Shown here: positions 1-7,200 of the stretch, piece by piece
Layout of the letters: every line of letters begins with the position of its first letter
Numbering within the stretch: the first letter of the stretch is position 1
Origin: a virus
DNA: 28,569 nucleotides
Virus record (IMG/VR): IMGVR_UViG_3300005935_002039
Span: 1-28,569 of that record
Reading direction: 5' to 3' (one strand)
Position numbers and translations under genes: made by a program
Notes under the pieces: generated by a model
Database searches by the model: none
Told to the model about the DNA's origin: nothing
What the model saw: only the letters and a program-made list of their open reading frames with translations

Positions 1-212
1 TCCTCCTCGTATTGTGGTCTCAGCTTGTCGGCATTAGTGACTCTGGCGATACATTCCCAATTACCCCTACCATCCTTTTCAGCGTCGATGCTACTGATTC
101 GGCATAGGGTCTCGGGGTCCACAGAGGCGGCACAGCATAGGCGGACATTCCCGTACTGTTTCTCGATCCCCGTCAGAAGAGAAATCGCCTCGGATATCTT
201 CATCGCTTCCAT
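1..212 (-). CDS. Hypothetical protein, C-terminus beyond window
   Basis: The reading frame starts at the ATG at 212 and stays open to the window edge (70 codons visible), so the C-terminus is missing. The peptide begins MEAMKISEAISLLTG and then has a small Cys pair (RLCCAAS). I recognise no family. The start is chosen because GAGGTG lies a good distance upstream and overlaps the end of the zinc-ribbon gene before it; the next ATG (203) is too far from that site. Only 3 nt separate it from the upstream stop, so it is co-translated with the recombination block. A function in DNA metabolism would be a guess from position only. Confidence 0.7.
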   Translation of the reverse strand, partial: MEAMKISEAISLLTGIEKQYGNVRLCCAASVDPETLCRISSIDAEKDGRGNWECIARVTNADKLRPQYEE

Positions 213-215
213 GGC

Positions 216-410
216 TTACACCTCGCCTTCGGGTCTTCGGCTCTCCTTGAGCTCGTTCCAGATTCTGATGTTATCCTTGTGACATTCCGGACAAATCGGG
301 AGCCTTCTTCTCTTGGGGTCCATTTGTGAATTACGGTAGGGCTTCCTTGCCGAAACAAAGAATTTGTACCCGCATTGGGCGCAGGTTGCTTCTTTTCTTG
401 GACGCTTCAT
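216..410 (-). CDS. Small zinc-ribbon protein (64 aa)
   Basis: A 64-residue basic protein with two CxxC knuckles, C10-x2-C13 and C40-x2-C43, spaced as in a zinc ribbon, with many Lys/Arg residues between them. Such mini-proteins are common in phage replication and recombination operons and may bind nucleic acid or a host protein; the specific role is unknown. The start overlaps the stop of the nuclease gene as ATGA, with GAGAGGGA a few bases upstream, so it is translationally coupled. It resembles the 80-aa zinc-ribbon protein at 2943-3185 in layout, but I cannot show homology beyond the metal-binding knuckles. Confidence 0.8.
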   Translation of the reverse strand: MKRPRKEATCAQCGYKFFVSARKPYRNSQMDPKRRRLPICPECHKDNIRIWNELKESRRPEGEV

Positions 411-1747
411 GACTTCCCTCTCCAGATGGCTGCATGATGCTGGTCGCCGGTATGATAGACCACGGCCAGCAGTTCATGATTGCCGTACTCAAACGCCTCC
501 CATTCGGCCGTTTTCTCCTGCGCCGTTGGCGTAATCGCAACGCTGAATCCAATCAGCCGAGTAATTTCTTCACCCAGGGCGGATGAAGGGCCGTCCCAAA
601 CGCGCTCAGAATCCTGCCAAGGATATTGCGCGAGCAATGAGAGGTCCTTGGGGAGCTCGAAGCCTGTGGGCTCCGGCTCGGGCTCGACCGACTGTACTCC
701 CTTGGCCTGTACTCTTGCAGCTCCGGGCGGTCCCAGCGGTCCAGCAGTGGTGATCAGCTCTTTGGTGCTGAACATCCCTTTACCCGGGCCGTGTCGCCAT
801 ACGGCAGCGTCCTCGTGGTTCGTGAACTCGATCCAGTCGTCGCCGGCATCGGTCGGTTCGGCAAAGGATACGAGATCAGGCAGCAGTAGGTGATTTTCGC
901 AACCGATTGCGCTCCCCACGGGGCTTACGTCGAAGTTATGCTTTTTGCACACCCATACGGCGTCCTCTCGCTCCGTGTCCGGCGTGGCGTGGCAGCATGT
1001 CCGGCAGGCTTTAGTCGGGATCGGGACGGCTATGTCGCTGGTTCCCCAGCAGAGTTCTTTCGCCGCGCAGAAGCGGCAATGAAAGCTGTCCTGACGTTTC
1101 GCTATCCGCTCGGGCGGAGCCGTGCTTTTGATGATCCGCTCGGCGCGGTTCATCAGGCACTTGAACGCCGTGCTATCATACGGGATTCGTTCGGCGTACA
1201 GTTGGTCGGTGTTCTTGTTCTTGCCGAGGTACAGAGCGCGAGTCAGGCCCGTCAGGCCCATGTAAACCATGACCTGAGCATAGTGCTGTGGCTTTGACGC
1301 TGCTACCCCGGCAGTGACGAGTTTAGCGAAAGACTTTTCGCTGTGAGTTTTGAACTCAAGCACGTGCCATGTCAGGGGCGCTTCCGGTATCCCGATCGCG
1401 CAACCGTCCATGTGTCCGGAGAAGTGCCCGCCCAGGGCCGACACCGCAAACTGTTCTCCGGTGTTGGGATCTACCTCGTGAACCTCGCAGCCAATGGCGC
1501 AAAGTTCCTTGACCATCCGAGGCTCTTCCAAGTTGCCGGTCTCGAAAAGCCGGAACATGCGGCCTGAGAAGGACCGGGGAACGCAGCCCCGGAAGTTGTA
1601 CCAAAGGTTCCGCTCGCACTCGTGCCCGAGGATGCTGGCACCGAGATATCCGCGGGAAGGTTCCGATTCGCCCATCTTCTTGTGCCAAGCGTAAATCCGC
1701 TTAACCGTATCGCTCTCTTGAGGTGCGAAGTTTGATAGGTCGCTCAT
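407..1747 (-). CDS. Cas4/RecB-like PD-(D/E)XK exonuclease with Fe-S cluster
   Basis: 446 residues from the ATG at 1747, chosen because AGAGGAACGG precedes it; the frame runs open another 26 codons to a TTG at 1825, but that extension has no ribosome site. The nuclease core is visible: D114 in GHMDG, E131-F-K133 as the E-x-K motif, and Q154-H-Y156 as the QxxxY-type helix. One Cys near the N-terminus (C44) and three near the end of the core (C224, C227, C233) match the four-cysteine iron-sulfur staple of Cas4 and AddB nucleases. A second Cys set (C248, C251/C252, C267, C283) follows and looks like an added zinc or metal-binding module. The last 140 residues are unrecognised. Phage Cas4-like nucleases act as 5'-3' exonucleases in single-strand annealing or recombination, which fits its place beside a Sak4-like ATPase and a DUF669 protein. 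Confidence 0.85.
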   Translation of the reverse strand: MSDLSNFAPQESDTVKRIYAWHKKMGESEPSRGYLGASILGHECERNLWYNFRGCVPRSFSGRMFRLFETGNLEEPRMVKELCAIGCEVHEVDPNTGEQFAVSALGGHFSGHMDGCAIGIPEAPLTWHVLEFKTHSEKSFAKLVTAGVAASKPQHYAQVMVYMGLTGLTRALYLGKNKNTDQLYAERIPYDSTAFKCLMNRAERIIKSTAPPERIAKRQDSFHCRFCAAKELCWGTSDIAVPIPTKACRTCCHATPDTEREDAVWVCKKHNFDVSPVGSAIGCENHLLLPDLVSFAEPTDAGDDWIEFTNHEDAAVWRHGPGKGMFSTKELITTAGPLGPPGAARVQAKGVQSVEPEPEPTGFELPKDLSLLAQYPWQDSERVWDGPSSALGEEITRLIGFSVAITPTAQEKTAEWEAFEYGNHELLAVVYHTGDQHHAAIWRGKS

Positions 1748-1760
1748 AGGTCCGTTCCTC

Positions 1761-1770
1761 TGTGGTGGTG
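1761..1770 (-). promoter_or_regulatory. ACCACCACA leader element, nuclease gene
   Basis: Minus-strand CACCACCACA abuts the GAGGA ribosome site of the nuclease gene. The identical 10-mer lies at 2946-2955, with close variants at 4037-4046, 4089-4098 and 2237-2247. Role unknown; the recurrence next to ribosome sites suggests a translational or RNA-binding function. Confidence 0.4.
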
Positions 1771-1793
1771 AAGAGGTGGAAGGCGCGGCGTCC

Positions 1794-1815
1794 CTGCCCA
1801 GCGGCAATCGGGCAG
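1794..1815 (-). promoter_or_regulatory. Small hairpin in nuclease leader
   Basis: CTGCCC and GGGCAG form a 6-bp stem around a 10-nt loop in the 87-nt space between the 129-aa gene and the nuclease start. No T-run follows, so it is not an intrinsic terminator. It may be a leader structure or chance. Confidence 0.25.
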
Positions 1816-1834
1816 AGGCGCACAACCCGTGCGG

Positions 1835-2224
1835 TTACGCCATTTTGATTGTCACCGAGGCCTTGAGCGGTTTGGTGGTAACGAACTCGGCCAGCTTCGC
1901 GCCGACGTCCGGATGATCCGCGAGTACGCGCTCGTACTCTTTCGGGTTGAACACATACTTGGCCGCTTGGACCTTGACCGGCATGGTTTCTCCAGGGATG
2001 TCCAGCCCCATGATAGAATCGAGGTCGGCCGAGTAGCTGAGGCCTCGTTTGACTGTGACCTTCAGCCCGTTCCCCGTGTCCACGGTTTTGCTGCCGTTGT
2101 CGTTGGTCTCGACCAGCGCGGCAATTTGCTCTTCAATCTCGACCCGCTCGATTTTTGCCTCCGCTTCGGCACGTTTTGCTTGAAACAACTGGCCGGCTAA
2201 TTCCTGTAGTGCTGACTCATTCAT
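1835..2224 (-). CDS. Hypothetical phage protein in recombination operon (129 aa)
   Basis: 129 residues. The N-terminal 40 residues are a charged helix rich in Ala, Glu and Lys. A short beta-rich stretch follows (GNGLKVTVKRGLSYSADLD), then a C-terminal region ending with another predicted strand. Small proteins of this plan (N-terminal helix plus a 'KVTVKRG' strand) are frequent in phage early operons, but I cannot attach a function. The start is supported by AAGGAAAAG six nt before the ATG. It sits between the DUF669 protein and the nuclease, so it is likely made with the recombination proteins. Confidence 0.75.
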   Translation of the reverse strand: MNESALQELAGQLFQAKRAEAEAKIERVEIEEQIAALVETNDNGSKTVDTGNGLKVTVKRGLSYSADLDSIMGLDIPGETMPVKVQAAKYVFNPKEYERVLADHPDVGAKLAEFVTTKPLKASVTIKMA

Positions 2225-2332
2225 TGGTCTTTTCCTTGTATGATGGTAAATAGTGCCGGCCTCTCACCGGCCCGGAGGTTCCGCTATTTTATCTTGGCTA
2301 TCAACACCTCTAAGTACCAGCCATTAAGTCGG
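2225..2332. other. 108-bp intergenic gap with possible -10 box
   Basis: No gene is visible. On the minus strand it contains AGATAAAATAG, in which TAAAAT differs by one base from a sigma-70 -10 box, but no convincing -35 lies 16-18 nt upstream. A 5-bp GCCGG/CCGGC stem lies nearer the downstream start. The gap ends with the variant leader ACCATCATACA directly before AAGGA (2237-2247). It may hold a weak internal promoter. Confidence 0.3.
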
Positions 2333-2926
2333 CTACTTTTCCCAGGGCATCTTGCTCTTGACGGGAGCCTTGACGGGGGGAGCAGCGGGGGGTGTCGCCT
2401 TGTAGGCCGTTGGGGCGGCTCCTACCGCAGCGGCTTGCTGTGGGGCAGGCGTATTGGCTTGGTCGGAGTCCGGGGCGGCTGCGGGCGGAGCCGCGGTTGG
2501 AACGTCGATCGCTCTGTAGGCCGTGACGTTATTGTCGGGCTCGCCGGTTCCCGATCTCTCGGCCGACGTGATCTTGACGCGGGCCATGATCTGCTGTCCA
2601 AGCAGCTGGTCCGAGTCCGCGATAGCCGCCAACCCGCAAGCCTGACCCAGCGCGGCCAGTTCGCGAATGCCGATCTCGACGGCTTTCGCGTTGGGGTTCA
2701 TGAGGTTGATGTTTGCGAAGATCCGCCGGCCGTTGAACGTCTCTCCGATCACGACCAGCTCCAGCTTCAGGATTTTTCCGGTCCCGGCCCGAGTGTCCTT
2801 TATCTCCGCGTCATCGACCATGACCGGATACCAACCGGGCGGGAGCGGCTCAAAGGAGCCGGTTGCCGCGTCCTCTCGGCGGGTGTCGAAGTCTTCTCCG
2901 TAAAGTTCGCTGATGTTACCGGGCAT
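2333..2926 (-). CDS. DUF669 family single-strand-binding-like protein
   Basis: 197 residues. The first 125 show the DUF669 pattern: 'PPGWYPVMVDDAEIKDTRAGTG', then alternating strands (LKLELVVIGETFNGRRIF), then the 'NINLMNPNAKAVEIGIRELAALGQACG' stretch of this family. DUF669 proteins are phage OB-fold-like proteins coded beside recombination ATPases and are thought to bind single-stranded DNA. The C-terminal 65 residues are Ala/Pro-rich and flexible and end in PWEK, like the short interaction tails of SSB proteins, though less acidic. AAGGAG lies ahead of the ATG. Neighbours are a Sak4-like ATPase upstream and a Cas4-like nuclease downstream. The DNA-binding role is inferred from family and context. 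Confidence 0.8.
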   Translation of the reverse strand: MPGNISELYGEDFDTRREDAATGSFEPLPPGWYPVMVDDAEIKDTRAGTGKILKLELVVIGETFNGRRIFANINLMNPNAKAVEIGIRELAALGQACGLAAIADSDQLLGQQIMARVKITSAERSGTGEPDNNVTAYRAIDVPTAAPPAAAPDSDQANTPAPQQAAAVGAAPTAYKATPPAAPPVKAPVKSKMPWEK

Positions 2927-2942
2927 GAATTCAATCTCCTTG

Positions 2943-3185
2943 CTATGTGGTGGTGCGGGTGCATCTCATTGACCGCGGTCGCGGCAGGATATTTCGGTTC
3001 AAGACTATTCCGTGAGGCGGAAATTCGTTAAGGATCTCCCTCCGGTGTTCGATGGTATCAGACTTGTAGCACCTGGGGCAGATTTTGTCTTTCCCGTCTC
3101 GGAACGTGCTATCAGCAGAGGTTGTTCTTCTGCACCGATCGCATTTGACGTGAAGCTGATCGGTTTTTCTCTCCCATGGACTCAT
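2943..3185 (-). CDS. Small zinc-ribbon protein (80 aa)
   Basis: 80 residues with C15-x2-C18 and C36-x2-C39 knuckles, a compact zinc ribbon, followed by a basic tail of about 40 residues. Its ATG overlaps the stop of the Sak4-like gene as ATGA, so it is translationally coupled. The last codons (Thr-Thr-Thr-stop) are themselves the ACCACCACA leader element of the next gene. Function is unknown; zinc ribbons in this setting often bind DNA or RNA polymerase, but nothing here decides that. Confidence 0.75.
   Translation of the reverse strand: MSPWERKTDQLHVKCDRCRRTTSADSTFRDGKDKICPRCYKSDTIEHRREILNEFPPHGIVLNRNILPRPRSMRCTRTTT
2946..2955 (-). promoter_or_regulatory. ACCACCACA leader element, DUF669 gene
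   Basis: Minus-strand CACCACCACA, identical to the copy at 1761-1770. It is followed by TAGCAAGGAG and the DUF669 start. It doubles as the last codons of the 80-aa zinc-ribbon gene. Confidence 0.4.
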
Positions 3186-4024
3186 TTCTCGCCCCCGATC
3201 GCTACGGCCTCCGCAGCAGCGGCCTCAACGGCGGTTTGAAAGGCCAAGTAATCGAGGGGGAGCTCGTACGGGAGCTGGCCGAACGCGCCGCGGCCGCCGC
3301 CGGGATGAGCGGGCCGCTTCTGCGTGAACAGGAAGCGCTTGCCGCCGGAGACGTCGATGCCGCGATGTGTCTCTTTACCAAAGCCCTGGTCCTCTTTCTT
3401 GACCACGACCTTGGTATTGCAGAAGAGTATCAGATCGGACCAGCGAAACAACAGGTTCGCTACCTTGTCGTGTACGTCGAACATGAACTGATCGTAGCTT
3501 TCGCCGGCGGGATCGTCGAAGCGCTTCACCTTGACGTGGCCGATGATGATGCTGGCCATGTTCTTCTCGGCGCGAAGGGCGTCGAGTCCGTCGAGCAGCT
3601 TCCGGAACTCGCTCACGGCTGCCGTGTACCCTTTTCCATATCCCCCGTCGACCTTCTCGATGGAGTCGACGTTGTACTGCTGGCAGACGGAATCCCAAAC
3701 CAACGGTTCCAAGGCGCTGGCCGAGTCCACGACAACGGTTCTGTACTCGTGCTCCTCCACGTAAAGCGCCGTAAGCGCTTCCATCAGATTTTGGAAGGAT
3801 GTGCAGGTGGGGAAGACTGGGACGTCCAAGGCGTCTACGCCCTCTTCGCCCTTGACCGGGATCACAACGGGTCCGTTTATCCCGGTCTCGATGATCTTAC
3901 CGTTCTCGTCAAAGGTCGTCCCACATGAGAAGGTCGTTTTACCAATCTTCTCAACGCCGAGTACGATGACCCGGGGCGCTCTCAGCCGGACGCCTCTCTG
4001 AAGTGAGGCAAGTGTGATGGACAT
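3182..4024 (-). CDS. Sak4-like RecA-fold recombination ATPase (AAA_24 type)
   Basis: 280 residues. A Walker A loop lies near the N-terminus (G23-VEKI-G28-K29-T30) and a Walker B strand ends in D100 (RTVVVDSASAL). A third core strand ends in H163 (SIIIGHVKV), the usual sensor position of this group. Length and motif spacing fit the short single-domain AAA_24/Sak4 ATPases of phages, which have a RecA core without long extensions and promote strand annealing or exchange with a partner SSB. The DUF669 protein and Cas4-like nuclease downstream complete a familiar phage recombination set. CAGGAG lies six to eight nt before the ATG. The gene is preceded by a 249-bp non-coding stretch and may begin its own transcript. 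DNA-strand activity is inferred from the family. Confidence 0.85.
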   Translation of the reverse strand: MSITLASLQRGVRLRAPRVIVLGVEKIGKTTFSCGTTFDENGKIIETGINGPVVIPVKGEEGVDALDVPVFPTCTSFQNLMEALTALYVEEHEYRTVVVDSASALEPLVWDSVCQQYNVDSIEKVDGGYGKGYTAAVSEFRKLLDGLDALRAEKNMASIIIGHVKVKRFDDPAGESYDQFMFDVHDKVANLLFRWSDLILFCNTKVVVKKEDQGFGKETHRGIDVSGGKRFLFTQKRPAHPGGGRGAFGQLPYELPLDYLAFQTAVEAAAAEAVAIGGEK

Positions 4025-4036
4025 ATCTCTTTCTCC

Positions 4037-4046
4037 TGTGGTGGTT
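4037..4046 (-). promoter_or_regulatory. ACCACCACA leader element, Sak4-like gene
   Basis: Minus-strand AACCACCACA directly abuts GGAG, the ribosome site of the Sak4-like gene. Confidence 0.4.
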
Positions 4047-4088
4047 CGACTCGCAAGGCTCGCAAGAAGGCTTATGGGCGTTCTCCTC

Positions 4089-4098
4089 TATGGTGGTG
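4089..4098 (-). promoter_or_regulatory. Orphan leader element plus GAGGAG
   Basis: Minus-strand CACCACCATA is followed by GAGGAG, the same arrangement as at the other leaders, but no ATG, GTG or TTG follows at the right distance (the sequence reads AACGCCCATA). It may be a duplicated leader or the remnant of a lost small gene. Confidence 0.3.
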
Positions 4099-4110
4099 GA
4101 GAAGGTACGG

Positions 4111-4148
4111 GGTAGCCCCGCGGCAGTCCCAGGGACCGCAGGGCTACC
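4111..4148. terminator. Long inverted repeat between giant gene and recombination operon
   Basis: GGTAGCCC with an adjoining GCGG/GTCCC block pairs with the reverse complement after a very short centre, giving a GC-rich stem of about 16 bp with a two-base bulge. No T-run follows on either strand. It is therefore a candidate RNA-processing site, factor-dependent terminator or operator rather than a classical intrinsic terminator. Confidence 0.4.
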
Positions 4149-4273
4149 GGGCCGTGCTTTACGCACCTTATGACCCCTAGCAGTTCGCTAAGCGGTACTG
4201 CTGCCGTAGTCAATACTACTGGTATGTCGCGAAAAACCGTAATCAACCCGGATCGGGAAAAAAAGGTGAGAAA

Positions 4274-7200
4274 TTATTCTGATAGCCTCAGTTTCTTCAG
4301 TTCGCGCAACCGTTTTCCGTATGCGGTCAGCTTCTTGGAAGGACCCATGATGGCGGTCGTCTTGCCTTTGCGGAATACCTTCAGCGCCGCCTTGATCTCT
4401 TCGCCGCCAACCGACCCGAGTAGATCCTGGGCGAGTTTTTTCTTGTCCGGCTCCGCGTTGGGAGAGGTGGCGTCATAGGCCAGCTTGCCTATCCCCGCCT
4501 TTCTGTGATCAGCCTTGGTCAGCTTCTTGGTCGTGGCGATAAGGGCCTGGGCCTCCTTGATCATGACCAAGGCTCCGGCTTTCTTGGCTCCGGCGTTCTT
4601 GCCGGATGATATCACGTCCCGCCGTTCAGACCAAACGCCCGACAGGTTCCTCGATACTCGATCCATCAAGATCCATTCGCCCAGCTCTTCCACGCTCGCA
4701 TCTCCAGACTTCTTCTTCCGTGATATCAGATCGAGCCGATCGTAGAAGTCGCCGATAGAACGGGACGTCTCCGGACGCAAGAAGAGCGTACCGAACAAGG
4801 GCAGCGAAGACGGCTTGGTCAGATCGATGTCCGATCGGTCGACCGCCAGCTTTATCGTGTCCAGCATACGCCGGTACAGGTTGCCGGTGTACCCGTTAAT
4901 CAAGTGATCGATCTTGGCAGGGCTGTATCCGCCCGGGACGTGTGCGCCTATGAGCTTGGCCAGCCACGTGGTCGTTACCTTGGCCTGATCTTTCTTCAAG
5001 CTGTACTTGGCGTACTGTGGGACGATGTCGGCGTCCTTCCAGTCCTTATTCGCAACCGTGTCCACGGCAGGAGAGAGAAGCGCCACATTTCTCAGGAACC
5101 CGCGGATCGAGGTAATCTCAAGGGGAAATGCGCCGTCAAAGAAAACTTTGAGCGCTTCATCGAGCGCTCCCGGGTTTCTCTTGTCTTCGAGGTACGCGCA
5201 CGGGATAGCCCCGAACAGAGATCCTACCTCAAACGGCAACGGAACGCGGAAGATAGGTTTGTCCATGCTCGGCCCGCCGACGTGGATATAGCCCCATTTC
5301 TCATGAGCCGGCAGGTCCTTCCACCAATCCTTGTCGCGGTTCCGGAAATAGTTCATCAACGACACGAACGTCATCCCGCCCAGCGTTCGCCGGGCTGTTC
5401 TCGCGAGGTTCCCCCTTTTGGTCTGGATCTTGCCCCACGGCAGGGGCTTTGCGACGCCCAGGGCTCGGGAGAGTTTCATCACGCTCTGAACCGAGGCGTT
5501 GAAGAATAACACGGTTTCGTTGATGGCTCGGCCGGCTGATCCGGACTGAGAAAAGTTGACCGTGATATCTTTGGCAGCACACGACGCCAACACGGCAGCA
5601 TCAGCGTCAGTGCCCCACGTCTTCAGGCCGTGCTTGTAAGCGCCCCTGAATTCCATCAGACGCGGGCCTACCTCGGAGTGCGATAGAACTTCCCTCAGCC
5701 CTGACAGGACCCCCATCGTTCTCAGCTTGCCCAGCTTCGTTGTCGCCGTCGCTCTCTTGGCCGCTCTCTTGGCTGCCGCCATGTCTTGCCCGATCATGCC
5801 GGCGATGTCGAGACCCAGGGCGTGATACATCTGCGCTTGGTCAGTGCCGGCGATGTCGAGAATCGATCCGTGGATAGTTGATATCACGGGAATATGAAAA
5901 TGATAATCGGCAAACGCAAACGCCGTCAGGGTATCGCGAAGTGGATTACGCAGCAGCCCGAACGCGGGATTGAGCCCGGTAGCGCCCAGGCGTTGCAGCG
6001 CGACGGCTCTTCTACTCAGTCCGCCAAGCGGGCCACCAAGAACGCTGTCTTTCGCCATGCCCTGAATGATCGGCATAAGCGTTGAGTCGAGCTCGAAGAA
6101 TCGACGCTTGCCGTTGACGGTGACTGCAACGACGTTGTCCTTTCCCTTGTACTCTTTGGCCGGCGTGAAGACTGTGAGCTGTTCTTGCCAAGTTTCCATC
6201 ATGGCGGCCGCGACTTCTTCCGGGTCGGCTCCCAGCTGGATAGCCTTCTCCGCTATCTCTTTCTTGATCTTTTCGATAGAGAAGGTGGTCGCCTCTTTCG
6301 GAGCGCTTACCTCTGCTATCATGCCGCCCAGCGCGTCGGCCGTGCCTCCCTCGCCTTTTTGCGAGTCATGGAACTTCACCAGCGCCCGGAGGACGTCTGC
6401 TTGCTGGGCTACCTTGATGATATGCTCAGCCTGAAGGACCATGGCGTCAAGCGGATTGTGGATCTCCCGGCCGCTTCCCTTGATACGATAAACGCCGCGG
6501 CCTTTGCCGGCGCGACCTTTGCGAAGCTCTTTCTCGCTGAACCGGCGGGAGAACGGAACGTACACGGGGTTCATCAGCTCGATCTTTTCAAACTCGGTTT
6601 CCGTCATGGCTCCGGACTCTACCAGTAGATGCAGGATACGCCGGCTCCAGGCGGTTACTTCGTCAAGGACGGCGTCAAACATCTCTGACCCCAGCTCTTT
6701 CACAACGGCGTCCGCCTTGGCCGGCGATATGCCCGATTGAATTCCGCGAGCATGCAGGTATGTGGCGCGTTTTGCGACGGCATAGGAAACCCAGTCATCG
6801 ACAACCTTGTCTCCTAGCTCTGCTATCGGCTCCAGCGCCTTTCTAAGCCCTATTCCCGTCTTCTGCCCGTAGAGATCCACGGAATCGCCAAGAACAGAAT
6901 GAAGGGTACGCCCGCCCGCGCTACGTGCGTGCATGGTGATCAACATAAATGGGTTGTCGCTTGGCCGCAGCTGGCTCAGGTCGGCCCCGGTACGTTGCAT
7001 AGCCTGAAGGACCGGCATGGCTGAGCTGTGTATCTTGGCGTCGAAAGCCTGTAGCACAGTCGAGATCCGTTGTACCGAGTAGTCTTTCTTGGGCGGAGCG
7101 ACAAAGGCCTGTACGGTTTCTTGCGGTGTCTGATGATTAAACCGTGATACCAGCAGTTCGACTTCTCGGAGCTTCTTGGCTTCGTCGGGATTGTCGGCCA

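Larger units (their letters stand above)
4025..4273. promoter_or_regulatory. 249-bp non-coding junction before recombination operon
   Basis: No convincing gene; the only ORF here (GTG at 4166) is Pro/Arg-rich, overlaps the Sak4-like start and covers a hairpin. On the minus strand it holds TTGACT about 17 nt before TAGCGA (a weak sigma-70-like pair), a long inverted repeat at 4111-4148 and two leader elements, 4089-4098 and 4037-4046. It is the longest gap in the window, so it is the best place for a promoter or processing site. No promoter can be proved from sequence. Confidence 0.4.

Noticed and set aside
1748-1825. 26-codon N-terminal extension of the nuclease from a TTG
   Set aside because: No ribosome site precedes the TTG, it covers a hairpin and a leader element, and the ATG at 1747 has a good site.
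3951-4166. 71-codon minus-strand ORF (GTG) across the hairpin and the Sak4-like start
   Set aside because: It is Pro/Arg/Ser-rich, overlaps the Sak4-like gene in another frame and is produced largely by the inverted repeat.
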